Positions 1-7,859 of a stretch of 13,937 nt of DNA are shown piece after piece. Origin of the DNA: JBCCMA01 sp039026595 (GTDB lineage Bacteria; Pseudomonadota; Gammaproteobacteria; Steroidobacterales; JBCCMA01); NCBI GenBank assembly GCA_039026595.1, contig JBCCMA010000093.1, positions 1 to 13,937 on the forward strand, given 5' to 3'. The position numbers were made by a program, and so were the translations under genes. The notes under the pieces were generated by a model, which worked only from the letters and a program-made list of their open reading frames with translations, was not told where the DNA came from and did not search any database. Within the stretch, counting starts at the first letter, position 1, and each line of letters starts with the position of its first letter.

Positions 1-1004
1 ACTTGGCGGATGTTGTTGCCGTAATCGAGCGTAGGCACGCCGGCATTCCAAAAATCGACCATGGCGGCGACGTGCACGCGCATGGCCTTGCGGGCGGCAG
101 CCTCGACGCCCTTGGGGTCTCGCTCGCGCCGATCGCGCCATTCCGCCAGCGTCCACCCCTGGGGCAGGTAGCCGTTGACAGGATCATGGGCGGAGGTCTG
201 GTCGGTGACGATGTCCGGGCAGCGACCGGACGCCGCGATCTGCGGGATGAGCTCAGCGGCGTTGCCGCACAGGGCCACGGAAATCGCGTCACCGTCGATC
301 GCCGCCTGATGCATCAAGTCGAGCGCCTCATCGAGCGACTGCGCCTGACGGTCCACGTAGCGTGTGCGCAAGCGAAAATCGATGCGCGTCTGGTCGCACT
401 CGATGGCAAGAACGCTGTAGCCCGCCATCGTACCGGCCAGCGGCTGGGCGCCGCCCATCCCGCCAAGGCCCGCCGTCAGAATCCAGCGTCCCGTGGCAAT
501 ACCGTCGAAGTGCTGGCGCGCCATTTCCACGAACGTCTCGTAGGTGCCCTGCACGATGCCCTGCGTGCCGATGTAGATCCACGAGCCGGCCGTCATCTGG
601 CCGTACATCATCAGTCCTTTCTTATCGAGCTCGCTGAAGTGATCCCAGTTGGCCCACTTGGGCACGAGGTTCGAGTTCGCGATCAGCACGCGCGGCGCGT
701 CCGGATGGGTGCGGAACACGCCCACCGGTTTGCCGGACTGGATCAACAGCGACTCGTCGTCTTCGAGCGCACGCAGCGCGTTGCAGATTTTTTCGAAGCT
801 GGTCCAGTTGCGCGCCGCCCGGCCGATGCCCCCGTACACCACAAGGTCGTCCGGCCGTTCGGCCACGTCCGGGTCGAGGTTGTTCATCAGCATGCGAAGC
901 GCCGCCTCGGTCTGCCAGCTCTTGCAGCTGCGTTCGGCGCCGCGCGGTGCGCGGACAGTGCGAGGACCGGGGGTACCGGGAAGGGCGTCAGGTCGGGATG
1001 CCAT
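1..1004 (-). CDS. hutU: Urocanate hydratase (urocanase), C-terminus cut by window edge
   Basis: Cytosolic NAD-dependent enzyme that hydrates urocanate to 4-imidazolone-5-propionate, the second step of histidine breakdown. The reading frame was translated by hand from the ATG at 1004 and stays open to the window edge, giving 334 residues. The family is usually about 550-560 aa, so roughly 220 C-terminal residues lie outside. Typical urocanase segments are visible: VVYGGIGRAARNW (residues 55-67), QSGKPVGVFRTHPDAPRVLI (89-108), YGQMTAGSWIYIGTQGIVQG (134-153), the glycine-rich LTAGLGGMGGAQP (176-188), and DYGNNIRQ near the edge. The start has a GGAG ribosome site 7 nt upstream. It lies 21 bp after hutC and is the last visible gene of the hutI-hutC-hutU arm. 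Identity is essentially certain; only its missing end cannot be judged. Confidence 0.97.
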   Translation of the reverse strand, partial: MASRPDALPGTPGPRTVRAPRGAERSCKSWQTEAALRMLMNNLDPDVAERPDDLVVYGGIGRAARNWTSFEKICNALRALEDDESLLIQSGKPVGVFRTHPDAPRVLIANSNLVPKWANWDHFSELDKKGLMMYGQMTAGSWIYIGTQGIVQGTYETFVEMARQHFDGIATGRWILTAGLGGMGGAQPLAGTMAGYSVLAIECDQTRIDFRLRTRYVDRQAQSLDEALDLMHQAAIDGDAISVALCGNAAELIPQIAASGRCPDIVTDQTSAHDPVNGYLPQGWTLAEWRDRRERDPKGVEAAARKAMRVHVAAMVDFWNAGVPTLDYGNNIRQ

Positions 1005-1025
1005 GGTCTGTCTCCATCGTTTAAT

Positions 1026-1751
1026 TCAGGTCGCGTAGCGGGCGATCAGGTCGTAGCGTGAGCCGGGGCTGGTCATTACGGCGCGCGTCACCATCTCGCC
1101 CGCCTTCCAGGTGCGCCGGGTCAATCGCAGGCAGGGCGTGTCGCGCGACACGTCGAGGTGGCGCGCCGTGCTCGCATCGGGGAGCACCGCCTGCACACGG
1201 TGCTCCATGTCGTCCGGCCCGAACTGGGCCATCAGATACGCCGTCGGTGTCGACTGCGAAAAATCCTGCTCAAGGAAGCGCGGCACGCACGCGGGGTTGA
1301 CCCACCGATCTTCAAACTGAATGGGTGTGTCGTTCTCGTAATGCACCAGACTGACACGCGCCACCGACGTGCCCGGCGCCAGCTCCATCGCCGTCGCCGC
1401 CCGCGTGGAGAGCGATTCGGTGCGCTGGCGAATTAGTTGAACCCGGTGCGCATGACCGCGTTCGGCGATCTCCAGTGCAATGTCGCGCAGCTCAATCAGG
1501 CTGGCGTGCGCCACGCGCGTGGCGACAAACGTGCCCACGCCGTGCACCCGGTCGATGTGGCCCTCCTGGTGCAACTCGCGCAGCGCCCGATTGACGGTCA
1601 TGCGGCTGACGCCCAGTTCATCGACCCATTCGTTTTCGGATGGCAACCGCGTGCCCGCCGCCCAGTGCCCGCTCGTAATGCGCCCGCGCACCAGATCCTT
1701 GATCTGCTCGTACTTCGGGCGCGGGTCGTTGTGGTGCAGAGCGAAGGCCAT
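1026..1751 (-). CDS. hutC: Histidine utilization repressor HutC (GntR family, UTRA domain)
   Basis: Transcriptional repressor of 241 aa. In this family urocanate acts as inducer and releases the protein from hut promoters. Residues about 10-75 form the GntR winged helix-turn-helix, with KYEQIKDLVRGRI, LPSENEWVDELGVSRMTVNR and the wing VHGVGTFVA. The remainder fits a UTRA effector-binding domain, with ARVSLVHYENDTPIQFEDRW in its middle and CLRLTRRTW near the end. The frame extends upstream to 1805, but I chose the ATG at 1751: it matches where HutC proteins begin, overlaps the hutI stop (TGATG), and has a purine-rich AGAGGTGG about 7 nt upstream. Its position between hutI and hutU means it is co-transcribed with its own targets. 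It probably binds the palindrome at 2990-3005 and so represses both arms, including its own expression; that part is inference. Confidence 0.95.
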   Translation of the reverse strand: MAFALHHNDPRPKYEQIKDLVRGRITSGHWAAGTRLPSENEWVDELGVSRMTVNRALRELHQEGHIDRVHGVGTFVATRVAHASLIELRDIALEIAERGHAHRVQLIRQRTESLSTRAATAMELAPGTSVARVSLVHYENDTPIQFEDRWVNPACVPRFLEQDFSQSTPTAYLMAQFGPDDMEHRVQAVLPDASTARHLDVSRDTPCLRLTRRTWKAGEMVTRAVMTSPGSRYDLIARYAT

Positions 1752-2989
1752 CAGCTGACCACCTCTGATGCGCGCAACACGCCGCCAAACCAGACGCGGT
1801 CGCACGGGTTAAGCCCGATCGGGTAGCAAAGGTCGACCGGACGCTCCGCGTTCCACAGCACGAGGTCCGCCCGAAAACCCGGGGCGATCTGACCGAGCGT
1901 GTCCGCCCGTCCGAGCGCCCGGGCCGCGTGGCAGGTCACCCCGTCAAACGCCTCGGTCGGCGTCATCCCAAACAGCGTGCACGCCATGTTCATGGTGGTC
2001 AGCAGCGAGGTGACCGGCGACGTCCCGGGGTTGCTGTCGGTGGCGACCGCCATCGGTACGCCGGCCTCGCGCAGAGCGGCCACCGGCGGCGCCTGGGTTT
2101 CGCGCAGGGTGTAAAACGCGCCGGGCAACACGGTGGCGACGGTGCCGTGTTTCGCCAGAGCAGCCACCCCGCGTTCGGACAAGTACTCAAGGTGGTCCAC
2201 GGAAAGTGCGCCGCGTTCCGCGGCCATCGCCGCGCCGCCGAGGTCGCTCAACTGCTCGGCGTGCAGGCGCAGCGGCAGGCCCAAGGCCGTGGCGGCGTCG
2301 AAATAGCGCGCCACCTGCGCAACGCTGAACGCGATGCCTTCGCAGAACGCGTCGGCCGCGTCGGCGTACGGGGCGGCGGCCGGCAGCGTGTCTTCGCACA
2401 CGTAGTCGATGTAGCCGTCGGCGTTGCCGTCAAACTCCGGTGGCACGGCGTGCGCGGCCAGACACGTGGTCACCACGTTGATGCCCTCGACCGCCAATCG
2501 TTTTGCGGCGCGCAGCATGCGCACCTCGTGCTCGGTGGACAGTCCGTAGCCCGATTTGATCTCCACGGTGGTGACGCCCTCGCGCATCAGCGCGGCCAGC
2601 CGCGGACGGGCCAGCGCCACCAGTTGGTCTTCGCTGGCATCGCGGGTCGCGCGCACCGTCGCGCGAATACCGCCGCCCGCCCGGGCGATGGCCTCGTACG
2701 ACACACCGCTCAAACGCTGCTCAAATTCGTTGGCCCGCGAGCCGCCGTAGACAAGATGCGTGTGCGCATCGATCAGGCCGGGGGTCAGCAGGGCGCCCTC
2801 GCACTCCACAACCTGAGCCACGGCATCGACCATCGCCGCCGGCAACTCATCCAGCGCACCAACGAAACGAATGACGCCGTCCGCAACGCCCACCGCCGTA
2901 TCGGTCAGCAGCCGACCGCCGGGCTGCGCGACCGTCGCGCCACGCCAGACGGTGTCAAGTTGAGGGTGAGATGCGGGCAAGTTGCACAT
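1751..2989 (-). CDS. hutI: Imidazolonepropionase
   Basis: Metal-dependent amidohydrolase of 412 aa that opens imidazolonepropionate to N-formimidoyl-L-glutamate, step three of histidine breakdown. Visible landmarks are the DAHTHLVYGG metal motif (H76, H78), EFEQRLSGVSYEAIARAGGG (88-107), TVEIKSGYGL (141-150), RLHAEQ with H243, DHLEYL (265-270), and ATDSNPGT with the metal-binding Asp at 318. Length is normal for the family. The ATG at 2989 gives about ten more N-terminal residues than many homologues; a TTG at 2980 is an alternative start. No Shine-Dalgarno sequence precedes the ATG. Instead a TATAGA box ends 5 nt before it, which suggests a leaderless transcript. The stop overlaps the hutC start by one base, implying translational coupling. 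Confidence 0.97.
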   Translation of the reverse strand: MCNLPASHPQLDTVWRGATVAQPGGRLLTDTAVGVADGVIRFVGALDELPAAMVDAVAQVVECEGALLTPGLIDAHTHLVYGGSRANEFEQRLSGVSYEAIARAGGGIRATVRATRDASEDQLVALARPRLAALMREGVTTVEIKSGYGLSTEHEVRMLRAAKRLAVEGINVVTTCLAAHAVPPEFDGNADGYIDYVCEDTLPAAAPYADAADAFCEGIAFSVAQVARYFDAATALGLPLRLHAEQLSDLGGAAMAAERGALSVDHLEYLSERGVAALAKHGTVATVLPGAFYTLRETQAPPVAALREAGVPMAVATDSNPGTSPVTSLLTTMNMACTLFGMTPTEAFDGVTCHAARALGRADTLGQIAPGFRADLVLWNAERPVDLCYPIGLNPCDRVWFGGVLRASEVVS

Positions 2990-3023
2990 ACTCGTCTATA
3001 CAAGTACGTTTAGCCTACCAACG
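2982..3023. promoter_or_regulatory. Divergent hut promoter region with a probable HutC operator
   Basis: The gap between the hutI and hutF starts contains the imperfect palindrome ACTCGTCTATACAAGT (2990-3005), in which 12 of 16 positions are symmetric. From memory, HutC-type operators centre on a TTGTATATACAA-like core, which this resembles. For hutF, TTGCAC (2982-2987) and TACGTT (3005-3010) are separated by 17 bp, so the palindrome fills the spacer. For hutI, TATAGA reads on the minus strand from 3000 to 2995, with a weaker TTGGTA (3021-3016) at a short 15-bp spacing. A repressor bound here would block both arms. The palindrome is seen directly; the promoter assignments and HutC binding are inferred. 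Confidence 0.7.
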
Positions 3024-3047
3024 CCGACGCCGTTTGCCCACCCCACC

Positions 3048-4403
3048 ATGACCGCCGCCACGTATTTTTTTGACCGCGCCTTGCTGGGTTCGCGCGTGGC
3101 GCACAACGTGCGGATGTCGGCGAATCGCGATGGCGTGATCGACTCCGTAGAGTCCGATGCGGCCTGCGCCGCGACGGACGTCCGTTACGCCGCCGCCCTC
3201 GCGGGCGTCCCCAACGTGCACAGCCACGCGCATCAGGCCGCGATGGCAGGGCGAGCCGAACGACGCGGCCAACACGTTGATTCGTTCTGGACCTGGCGCG
3301 ATGTCATGTACCGCTTTGCGCTGGCGATGACCGCCGAGCAGTTCAGCGCGATCACCACCGCCCTGTTCGCGGACATGCTTGAGGGCGGCTACACCTGTGT
3401 GGGTGAGTTTCACTACCTGCACCACCACCCGGCCGGCGCCCACTACGACGATGTCGCGGAACTGGGTCGTCGCGCGGTGGCGGCGGCCGAGGACACCGGC
3501 ATCGCCATGACCCTGCTGCCGGTCTTGTACTGCCACGGCGATATCGGTCAGGTTCCCGCCGGCGACCACCAGCGCCGCTTCGTCACAGGTACGGACGCCT
3601 TCCTCGACCTTCTGGCATCGAGCGCCGCACACACCGCGCGCTGCCCGCACGCGCGGATCGGAGTGGCGCCCCATTCGCTCAGGGCCGTGGACACCGCCAC
3701 GCTGAACACCGTTCTGGATGCCTCCGGCCTGCCCGACGAGACGCCCGTGCATATCCACGTGGCCGAACAGACCGCCGAAGTCGAGACCGCAAGGCGCGTT
3801 CTCGGTCAGACACCGGTGGACCACCTGCTGCGGACGTGCCAGGTCAATCAACACTGGTGCCTGATCCACGCCACCCACACCACGCCCGACGAACTGGACG
3901 GCATCGCTGAATCGGGCGCGGTGGTCGGGCTGTGCCCCACCACCGAGGCCAATCTCGGCGACGGCATCTTCAATGCCGTGCATTATCGCGGTGCGCTCGC
4001 CGTCGGATCGGACAGCAATGTTTGCACCGACCCGGCCGAGGAAGTGCGCTGGCTCGAAAACACGCAGCGTTTGCAGCATCGCCAACGCAACGTGCTCGGG
4101 ACACCCGCCGCAGGCACGGGCTGCGCGCTTCTCGCTGCCATCCAAAGCGGCGGCGCACAGGCGCTAAACCAGCCGACCGGGGCGCTTGAGCCAGGACGAC
4201 GCGCGGATTTCGTCACACTCGATCCCGATATGGCGGGGCCATTGGGCGACGACGTATTCGATGCGTACGTTTTCAGCGCCGGCCGCCGAGCGATACAGGA
4301 TGTGTTCGTGGCCGGAGAACGGAAAGTCATCGAGGGATCGCACATCAACCGCGACGCGTTGCGCACCGCCGCACGCCGCGCGCTGGAGTCTTTGAACGTA
4401 TGA
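3048..4403 (+). CDS. hutF: Formimidoylglutamate deiminase
   Basis: Amidohydrolase of 451 aa that deiminates N-formimidoyl-L-glutamate to N-formyl-L-glutamate plus ammonia. It defines the HutF/HutG branch of histidine breakdown, as in Pseudomonas. Visible motifs are PNVHSHAHQAAMAG with the metal pair H58 and H60, DSFWTWRDVMYR (78-89), VGEFHYLHH (118-126), PVHIHVAEQ with H237 and E240, CLIHATH with H274, GLCPTTEANLGDGIF (294-308), and GSDSN with the metal Asp at 322. A TTG in the same frame at 2982 would add 22 residues, but it lies inside the hutI start and the operator. The ATG at 3048 matches the normal family start. No Shine-Dalgarno sequence is visible before it; the leader is pyrimidine-rich. 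The stop overlaps hutH in an ATGA. Confidence 0.96.
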   Translation: MTAATYFFDRALLGSRVAHNVRMSANRDGVIDSVESDAACAATDVRYAAALAGVPNVHSHAHQAAMAGRAERRGQHVDSFWTWRDVMYRFALAMTAEQFSAITTALFADMLEGGYTCVGEFHYLHHHPAGAHYDDVAELGRRAVAAAEDTGIAMTLLPVLYCHGDIGQVPAGDHQRRFVTGTDAFLDLLASSAAHTARCPHARIGVAPHSLRAVDTATLNTVLDASGLPDETPVHIHVAEQTAEVETARRVLGQTPVDHLLRTCQVNQHWCLIHATHTTPDELDGIAESGAVVGLCPTTEANLGDGIFNAVHYRGALAVGSDSNVCTDPAEEVRWLENTQRLQHRQRNVLGTPAAGTGCALLAAIQSGGAQALNQPTGALEPGRRADFVTLDPDMAGPLGDDVFDAYVFSAGRRAIQDVFVAGERKVIEGSHINRDALRTAARRALESLNV

Positions 4404-5932
4404 GCACGCTGATTCTCACACCGGGCCAGTTAACGCTCGACGATCTGCGCCGCGCGTATCACACGCCGCTGCAAGTGACGCTGGACGAAAACGCGCGGGC
4501 CGGTATTCGGGCCAGCCGCAACGCGGTCACCACCGTGGTCGAGAACGGCACCGTGACCTACGGCATCAACACGGGTTTCGGACGGCTCGCACAGACCACC
4601 ATCGATACCGATCGGCTGTCCGAGCTGCAAACCAACCTGATTCTGTCGCACGGTACCGGCGTGGGCGCGCTGCTCGATGACGCCACCGTGCGGCTCATCC
4701 TCCTGCTCAAGATCAATTCACTCGCGCGCGGCTATTCGGGTGTTCGCAATCGGCTGATCGACGCGCTGATCACCCTGCTCAACCGTGGCCTGTACCCGGC
4801 CGTGCCGTCCAAAGGCTCAGTCGGCGCCAGCGGCGATCTGGCGCCGCTCGCCCATTTAAGCCTGCCGCTGCTCGGCCTCGGCGAGGTGCGGTTTCAAGGT
4901 GAACGGATCGCCAGCCGCGATGCGCTCGGCCGCGTGGGTCTGGCCCCGCTAACGCTGGAAGCCAAAGAAGGTCTGGCGCTTTTGAACGGCACGCAGGTGT
5001 CGACCGCGCTGGCGCTGAAGGGCCTGTTCGAGGCTGAGCGCAACGTCGACGCCGCCCTGATCACCGGCGCGATGACCACCGAGGCGGCGATGGGCAGTCG
5101 CACACCGTTCGACCCCGATATCAGCGCACTGCGCGGCCACGCCGGGCAGATTGAGGCCGCTCGGCTTTATCGATCGCTCCTCAGTCCCAGCGAGATCAGC
5201 CGCTCGCACGAACACTGCGACCGCGTGCAGGACCCCTATTCGCTGCGCTGCCAGCCGCAGGTGATGGGCGCGTGTCTGGACCAAATGCGCCACGTGGCCG
5301 ATGTGCTGACGGTGGAGGCCAACGCCGTGTCGGACAATCCGCTGGTGCTCGCCGAACGCGACGTGGTGCTGTCCGGCGGCAACTTCCACGCCGAACCGGT
5401 TGCGATGGCGGCGGACAACCTCGCGCTCGTGATTGCGGAAACCGGCGCGCTGTCCGAACGGCGGATGGCGCTTCTGATCGATTCCAGTCTCAGTCAGTTG
5501 CCGCCGTTTCTGGTCGAGGACGCGGGCCTGAACTCCGGGTTCATGATTGCGCAGGTCACCTCGGCGGCGCTGGCGAGCGAGAACAAATCGCTCGCGCATC
5601 CGGCCAGCGTCGACAGTTTGCCAACGTCAGCCAATCAGGAAGACCACGTATCGATGGCCACGTTCGCCGCGCGGCGTCTGGCCGACATGAACGAAAACAC
5701 CTGCTACGTGCTGGCCGTCGAGCTGCTCGCCGCCGCGCAAGGCCTCGATCTCAGACGGCCATTGCGATCGAATGAAAAAATCGAAACGGCGTACGACACC
5801 GTCCGCCGCGTGGTGAAGAAGTGGGACAAAGATCGCTACTTCCAGCCCGACCTAGAAGCGGTGGCCACGCTCATCCGCGACGGCGCGCTGGGCGGGTTCA
5901 TCCAACCGTTTTTGTCTGATTCCGGCGAATGA
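4400..5932 (+). CDS. hutH: Histidine ammonia-lyase
   Basis: Catalyses the first step of histidine degradation, removing ammonia from L-histidine to form urocanate, which is also the inducer that lifts HutC repression. It is 510 aa, the usual family length. The tripeptide A143-S144-G145, in GSVGASGDLAPLAHLSLP, is the source of the self-formed MIO electrophilic cofactor. TVTYGINTGFG (51-61) carries the active-site tyrosine Y54. Further conserved stretches are LLNGTQVSTAL, QDPYSLRCQPQVMG, NAVSDNPLV and SANQEDHVSMA. It overlaps hutF at the start and hutG at the stop, both as ATGA, and a GGAG lies 11 nt before the start, so hutF-hutH-hutG should be one translationally coupled mRNA. No key residue appears to be missing. 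Confidence 0.98.
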   Translation: MSTLILTPGQLTLDDLRRAYHTPLQVTLDENARAGIRASRNAVTTVVENGTVTYGINTGFGRLAQTTIDTDRLSELQTNLILSHGTGVGALLDDATVRLILLLKINSLARGYSGVRNRLIDALITLLNRGLYPAVPSKGSVGASGDLAPLAHLSLPLLGLGEVRFQGERIASRDALGRVGLAPLTLEAKEGLALLNGTQVSTALALKGLFEAERNVDAALITGAMTTEAAMGSRTPFDPDISALRGHAGQIEAARLYRSLLSPSEISRSHEHCDRVQDPYSLRCQPQVMGACLDQMRHVADVLTVEANAVSDNPLVLAERDVVLSGGNFHAEPVAMAADNLALVIAETGALSERRMALLIDSSLSQLPPFLVEDAGLNSGFMIAQVTSAALASENKSLAHPASVDSLPTSANQEDHVSMATFAARRLADMNENTCYVLAVELLAAAQGLDLRRPLRSNEKIETAYDTVRRVVKKWDKDRYFQPDLEAVATLIRDGALGGFIQPFLSDSGE

Positions 5933-6714
5933 GCTTCACTCTGCGCCAGGGGCGCGCGCCGCTTCTGATCAGCTTCCCGCACAGCGGTACGGCCGTACCG
6001 TCCGAGGTATCCGCCCGGTTTACGCCCACGGCGCAAGCGCTGCCCGACACCGACTGGCACGTTCCCGCGCTGTACGACATGGCCGACGACCTGGGCGCGT
6101 GGACGCTGGAAGCCCACTACAGCCGCTACGTCATCGACGTGAATCGCGACCCCGCCGGCACCTCGCTTTACCCCGGCCAATCGACCACGACGCTGTGCCC
6201 ACTCGACACGTTTGCCGGCGACCCGATTTACGCGCACAACCCGCCCGATGCCGACGACATTGCGCATCGCAAAGCGAGCGTCTTCGAGCCTTACCACCAC
6301 GCGCTGGCGTCCACCCTTGACCGAATCCGCGAGACGCACGGCTTCGCTCTTTTATGGGACGCCCATTCGATTCGGTCAGTCGTGCCCCGCTTCTTTGAAG
6401 GCTCACTCCCCGCGCTGAATCTCGGCACCGCCAACGGCGCAAGCTGCCATCCGCTGCTCAGTGGCGCGGTGGCCGAGGTCCTGGCGGCGTCGGATTTCGA
6501 TTCAGTGGTGAACGGCCGATTCGTGGGCGGCTACATCACGCGTCACTACGGTCGCCCCGATGACCGCATCCACGCCGTGCAAATGGAAATTGCCCAGTCG
6601 GCGTATATGGACGAGAGCGGATCACTGGCGCTGCAGCCCCTCAAGCAACGGGCACTTAGCGCTGTTCTGGCGCGTGCGTTGGACGCCTATCTGCGCGAGG
6701 CGAAAAAAATCTGA
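5929..6714 (+). CDS. hutG: N-formylglutamate deformylase
   Basis: Hydrolyses N-formyl-L-glutamate to glutamate and formate, the last step of the HutF/HutG route. It is 261 aa and belongs to the N-formylglutamate amidohydrolase family, not the ureohydrolase family that shares the hutG name in other bacteria. Visible signatures are LLISFPHSGTAVP (12-24), DTDWHVPALYD (40-50), YVIDVNRDPAG (67-77), LCPLDTF (89-95), LLWDAHSIRSVVPRFFEG (141-158) and LPALNLGTANG (160-170). The start overlaps the hutH stop, and no good separate ribosome site precedes it, consistent with coupled translation. It is the last clear hut gene of the plus arm; 174 bp separate it from the next gene. Confidence 0.96.
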   Translation: MSFTLRQGRAPLLISFPHSGTAVPSEVSARFTPTAQALPDTDWHVPALYDMADDLGAWTLEAHYSRYVIDVNRDPAGTSLYPGQSTTTLCPLDTFAGDPIYAHNPPDADDIAHRKASVFEPYHHALASTLDRIRETHGFALLWDAHSIRSVVPRFFEGSLPALNLGTANGASCHPLLSGAVAEVLAASDFDSVVNGRFVGGYITRHYGRPDDRIHAVQMEIAQSAYMDESGSLALQPLKQRALSAVLARALDAYLREAKKI

Positions 6715-6888
6715 GTTCGGGTGAGGGGATTGTGAGGTCGACGTCGCTATGAACAGCAACGGTTTGATAACAACCGTCCGAAGGGAACTCCAGCCGCACA
6801 GGGATGTGCCCCTTTCCCCCGCCGAGTCGTTCGTCAAGACGGCGTACGTGGTGCACCATTGAGCACCCGTTGCCAGTCAGGACGCCCC
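6715..6888. other. Intergenic region with inverted repeats after hutG
   Basis: This 174-bp gap holds two inverted repeats. ACGGTT and AACCGT (6759-6777) flank a 7-nt TGATAAC spacer. GCACA-GGGA-TGTGC (6796-6809) is a 5-bp stem with a tetraloop, lying inside a wider AAGGG/CCCTT pair (6781-6785 and 6810-6814). Neither is followed by a T-run typical of an intrinsic terminator, so hut transcription could continue into the next three genes. I see no convincing -35/-10 pair. A ribosome site AGGA (6879-6882) serves the next gene. Confidence 0.4.
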
Positions 6889-7227
6889 ATGCCCGAGACC
6901 ATCACGTTCGCCGAGTTCCAGAAAGTGGAGCTCAGAGCGGGCACCATTGTGGCCGCCGAGGTGTTCGTCGAAGCACGCCGCCCGGCCTATCGGCTGCGCG
7001 TCGACTTCGGGCCGGAGGTCGGCGAGCGCAAATCGTCCGCTCAGATCACCGACCGCTACCAGCCCGAAGACCTGATCGGAAAGCAGATTCTGGCGGTGGT
7101 GAATTTTCCGCCCAAGCAAATCGGGCCGATGATGTCGGAGTGCCTCGTGACCGGTTTTGTGCAGGAGGACGGCGTTGTGCTGGCCGTGCCGGACAAGCCG
7201 GTGGCCAACGGGCGGCGTCTCGCATGA
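6889..7227 (+). CDS. csaA: CsaA-like tRNA-binding-domain protein
   Basis: Small 112-aa protein that is essentially a single EMAP-II/OB-fold tRNA-binding domain. In Bacillus subtilis CsaA is described as an export-related chaperone, and the fold also binds RNA; the role in proteobacteria is unclear. The start FAEFQKVELRAGTIVAAEVF, the middle KSSAQITDRYQPEDLIGKQI and the segment AVVNFPPKQIGPMMSE match the family closely, as does the PDKPVANGRRL ending. The frame extends upstream to 6859, but the ATG at 6889 has AGGA at a 6-nt spacing and matches the family length. Its stop overlaps the next start in an ATGA, so it is translated together with the PqiA-like gene. The family call is firm; the cellular job here is not known. 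Confidence 0.92.
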   Translation: MPETITFAEFQKVELRAGTIVAAEVFVEARRPAYRLRVDFGPEVGERKSSAQITDRYQPEDLIGKQILAVVNFPPKQIGPMMSECLVTGFVQEDGVVLAVPDKPVANGRRLA

Positions 7228-7859
7228 ACCGCCGAGCACTTGCACTGGTGCTGTTCGCGCTGGCCTACGTCGCGCTGATCCCCGGCATCGTCAAGCCGGT
7301 GATTCACCTGTCCGGCGCGCTGGAGAAAGCGGAGATCGCCGAGCTGGGCAAACAGCTCATCGCCGAGAACAACAGCCTGTCGATGTTCAGCGGCATGGCC
7401 AATCGCTTTATTGATGGTCTCAACACCGACGGCCAGATCGAGGTTTACCGGCAGGAACGCAGCATCTGGTCAACCGTGACCGAACTGGGGCGTCGCGGTC
7501 ATCTGCTCGTTGCGTTCCTCGTGGGGTTGTTCAGCGTGGTGGTGCCCGTCGTGAAGGGCGGGCTGACCTTTTACGGCCACACCGGCGCATGGTCACCGGC
7601 GCGGCAAAAGCCGGCCGACGTGGCCTCGGCCATCAGCAAATGGTCGATGGCCGATGTGTTTGTGATCGCCCTGTTCGTTACGTTTCTTGCGGCCAAAGCG
7701 ACGCAGAACGCGGGCGAGCTGGTGCGCTTTGACGCTGATTTCGGCACAGGGTTTTATTTCTTCGGCGCGTACTGCCTGATGTCCATCGCCGCGAGCACGC
7801 TACTGCCCAGGCGGACCCCGTCTGAATCTGACTCGCTGGCCGCCGGGGGGTCGGCGTGA
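7224..7859 (+). CDS. PqiA-like (paraquat-inducible protein A family) membrane protein
   Basis: Inner-membrane protein of 211 aa with about four predicted membrane segments, at residues 5-24, 92-113, 143-160 and 174-194. The segment SKWSMADVFVIALFVTFLAA (138-157) and the preceding PVVKGGLTFYGH fit the PqiA family. A polar loop of about 65 residues follows the first segment. E. coli PqiA is roughly twice as long and carries two such modules beside an MCE-domain partner; here there is one module and no MCE gene in view. Established members are tied to envelope stress and lipid transport, but that cannot be transferred with confidence. It overlaps csaA (ATGA) and the downstream ureohydrolase (GTGA), so the three should be made together. 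Confidence 0.8.
   Translation: MNRRALALVLFALAYVALIPGIVKPVIHLSGALEKAEIAELGKQLIAENNSLSMFSGMANRFIDGLNTDGQIEVYRQERSIWSTVTELGRRGHLLVAFLVGLFSVVVPVVKGGLTFYGHTGAWSPARQKPADVASAISKWSMADVFVIALFVTFLAAKATQNAGELVRFDADFGTGFYFFGAYCLMSIAASTLLPRRTPSESDSLAAGGSA

Noticed and set aside
3..1061. A 352-codon plus-strand frame opposite hutU
   Set aside because: The minus-strand frame is unmistakable urocanase; the plus-strand product matches no family I know.
1752..1805. N-terminal extension of hutC
   Set aside because: The extra 18 residues are encoded inside the hutI end; the ATG at 1751 fits the family start, the ribosome site and the overlap architecture.
1928..3013. A 361-codon plus-strand frame opposite hutI
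   Set aside because: It is antisense to a complete imidazolonepropionase and has no recognisable motif.
2982..3047. N-terminal extension of hutF from a TTG start
   Set aside because: The 22 extra residues would overlap the hutI start and operator and are absent from the normal family N-terminus.
3015..4145. A 376-codon minus-strand frame opposite hutF
   Set aside because: Antisense to a complete HutF; the product is Gly/Val/Arg-rich without domain features.
6781..6820. Intrinsic terminator after hutG
   Set aside because: The stem is interrupted and followed by TTTCCCCC, not a T-run.
6804..7223. Upstream extension of the PqiA-like frame to 6804
   Set aside because: It overlaps csaA in another frame and reads as arginine-rich noise. 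The membrane protein starts naturally at the ATG at 7224.
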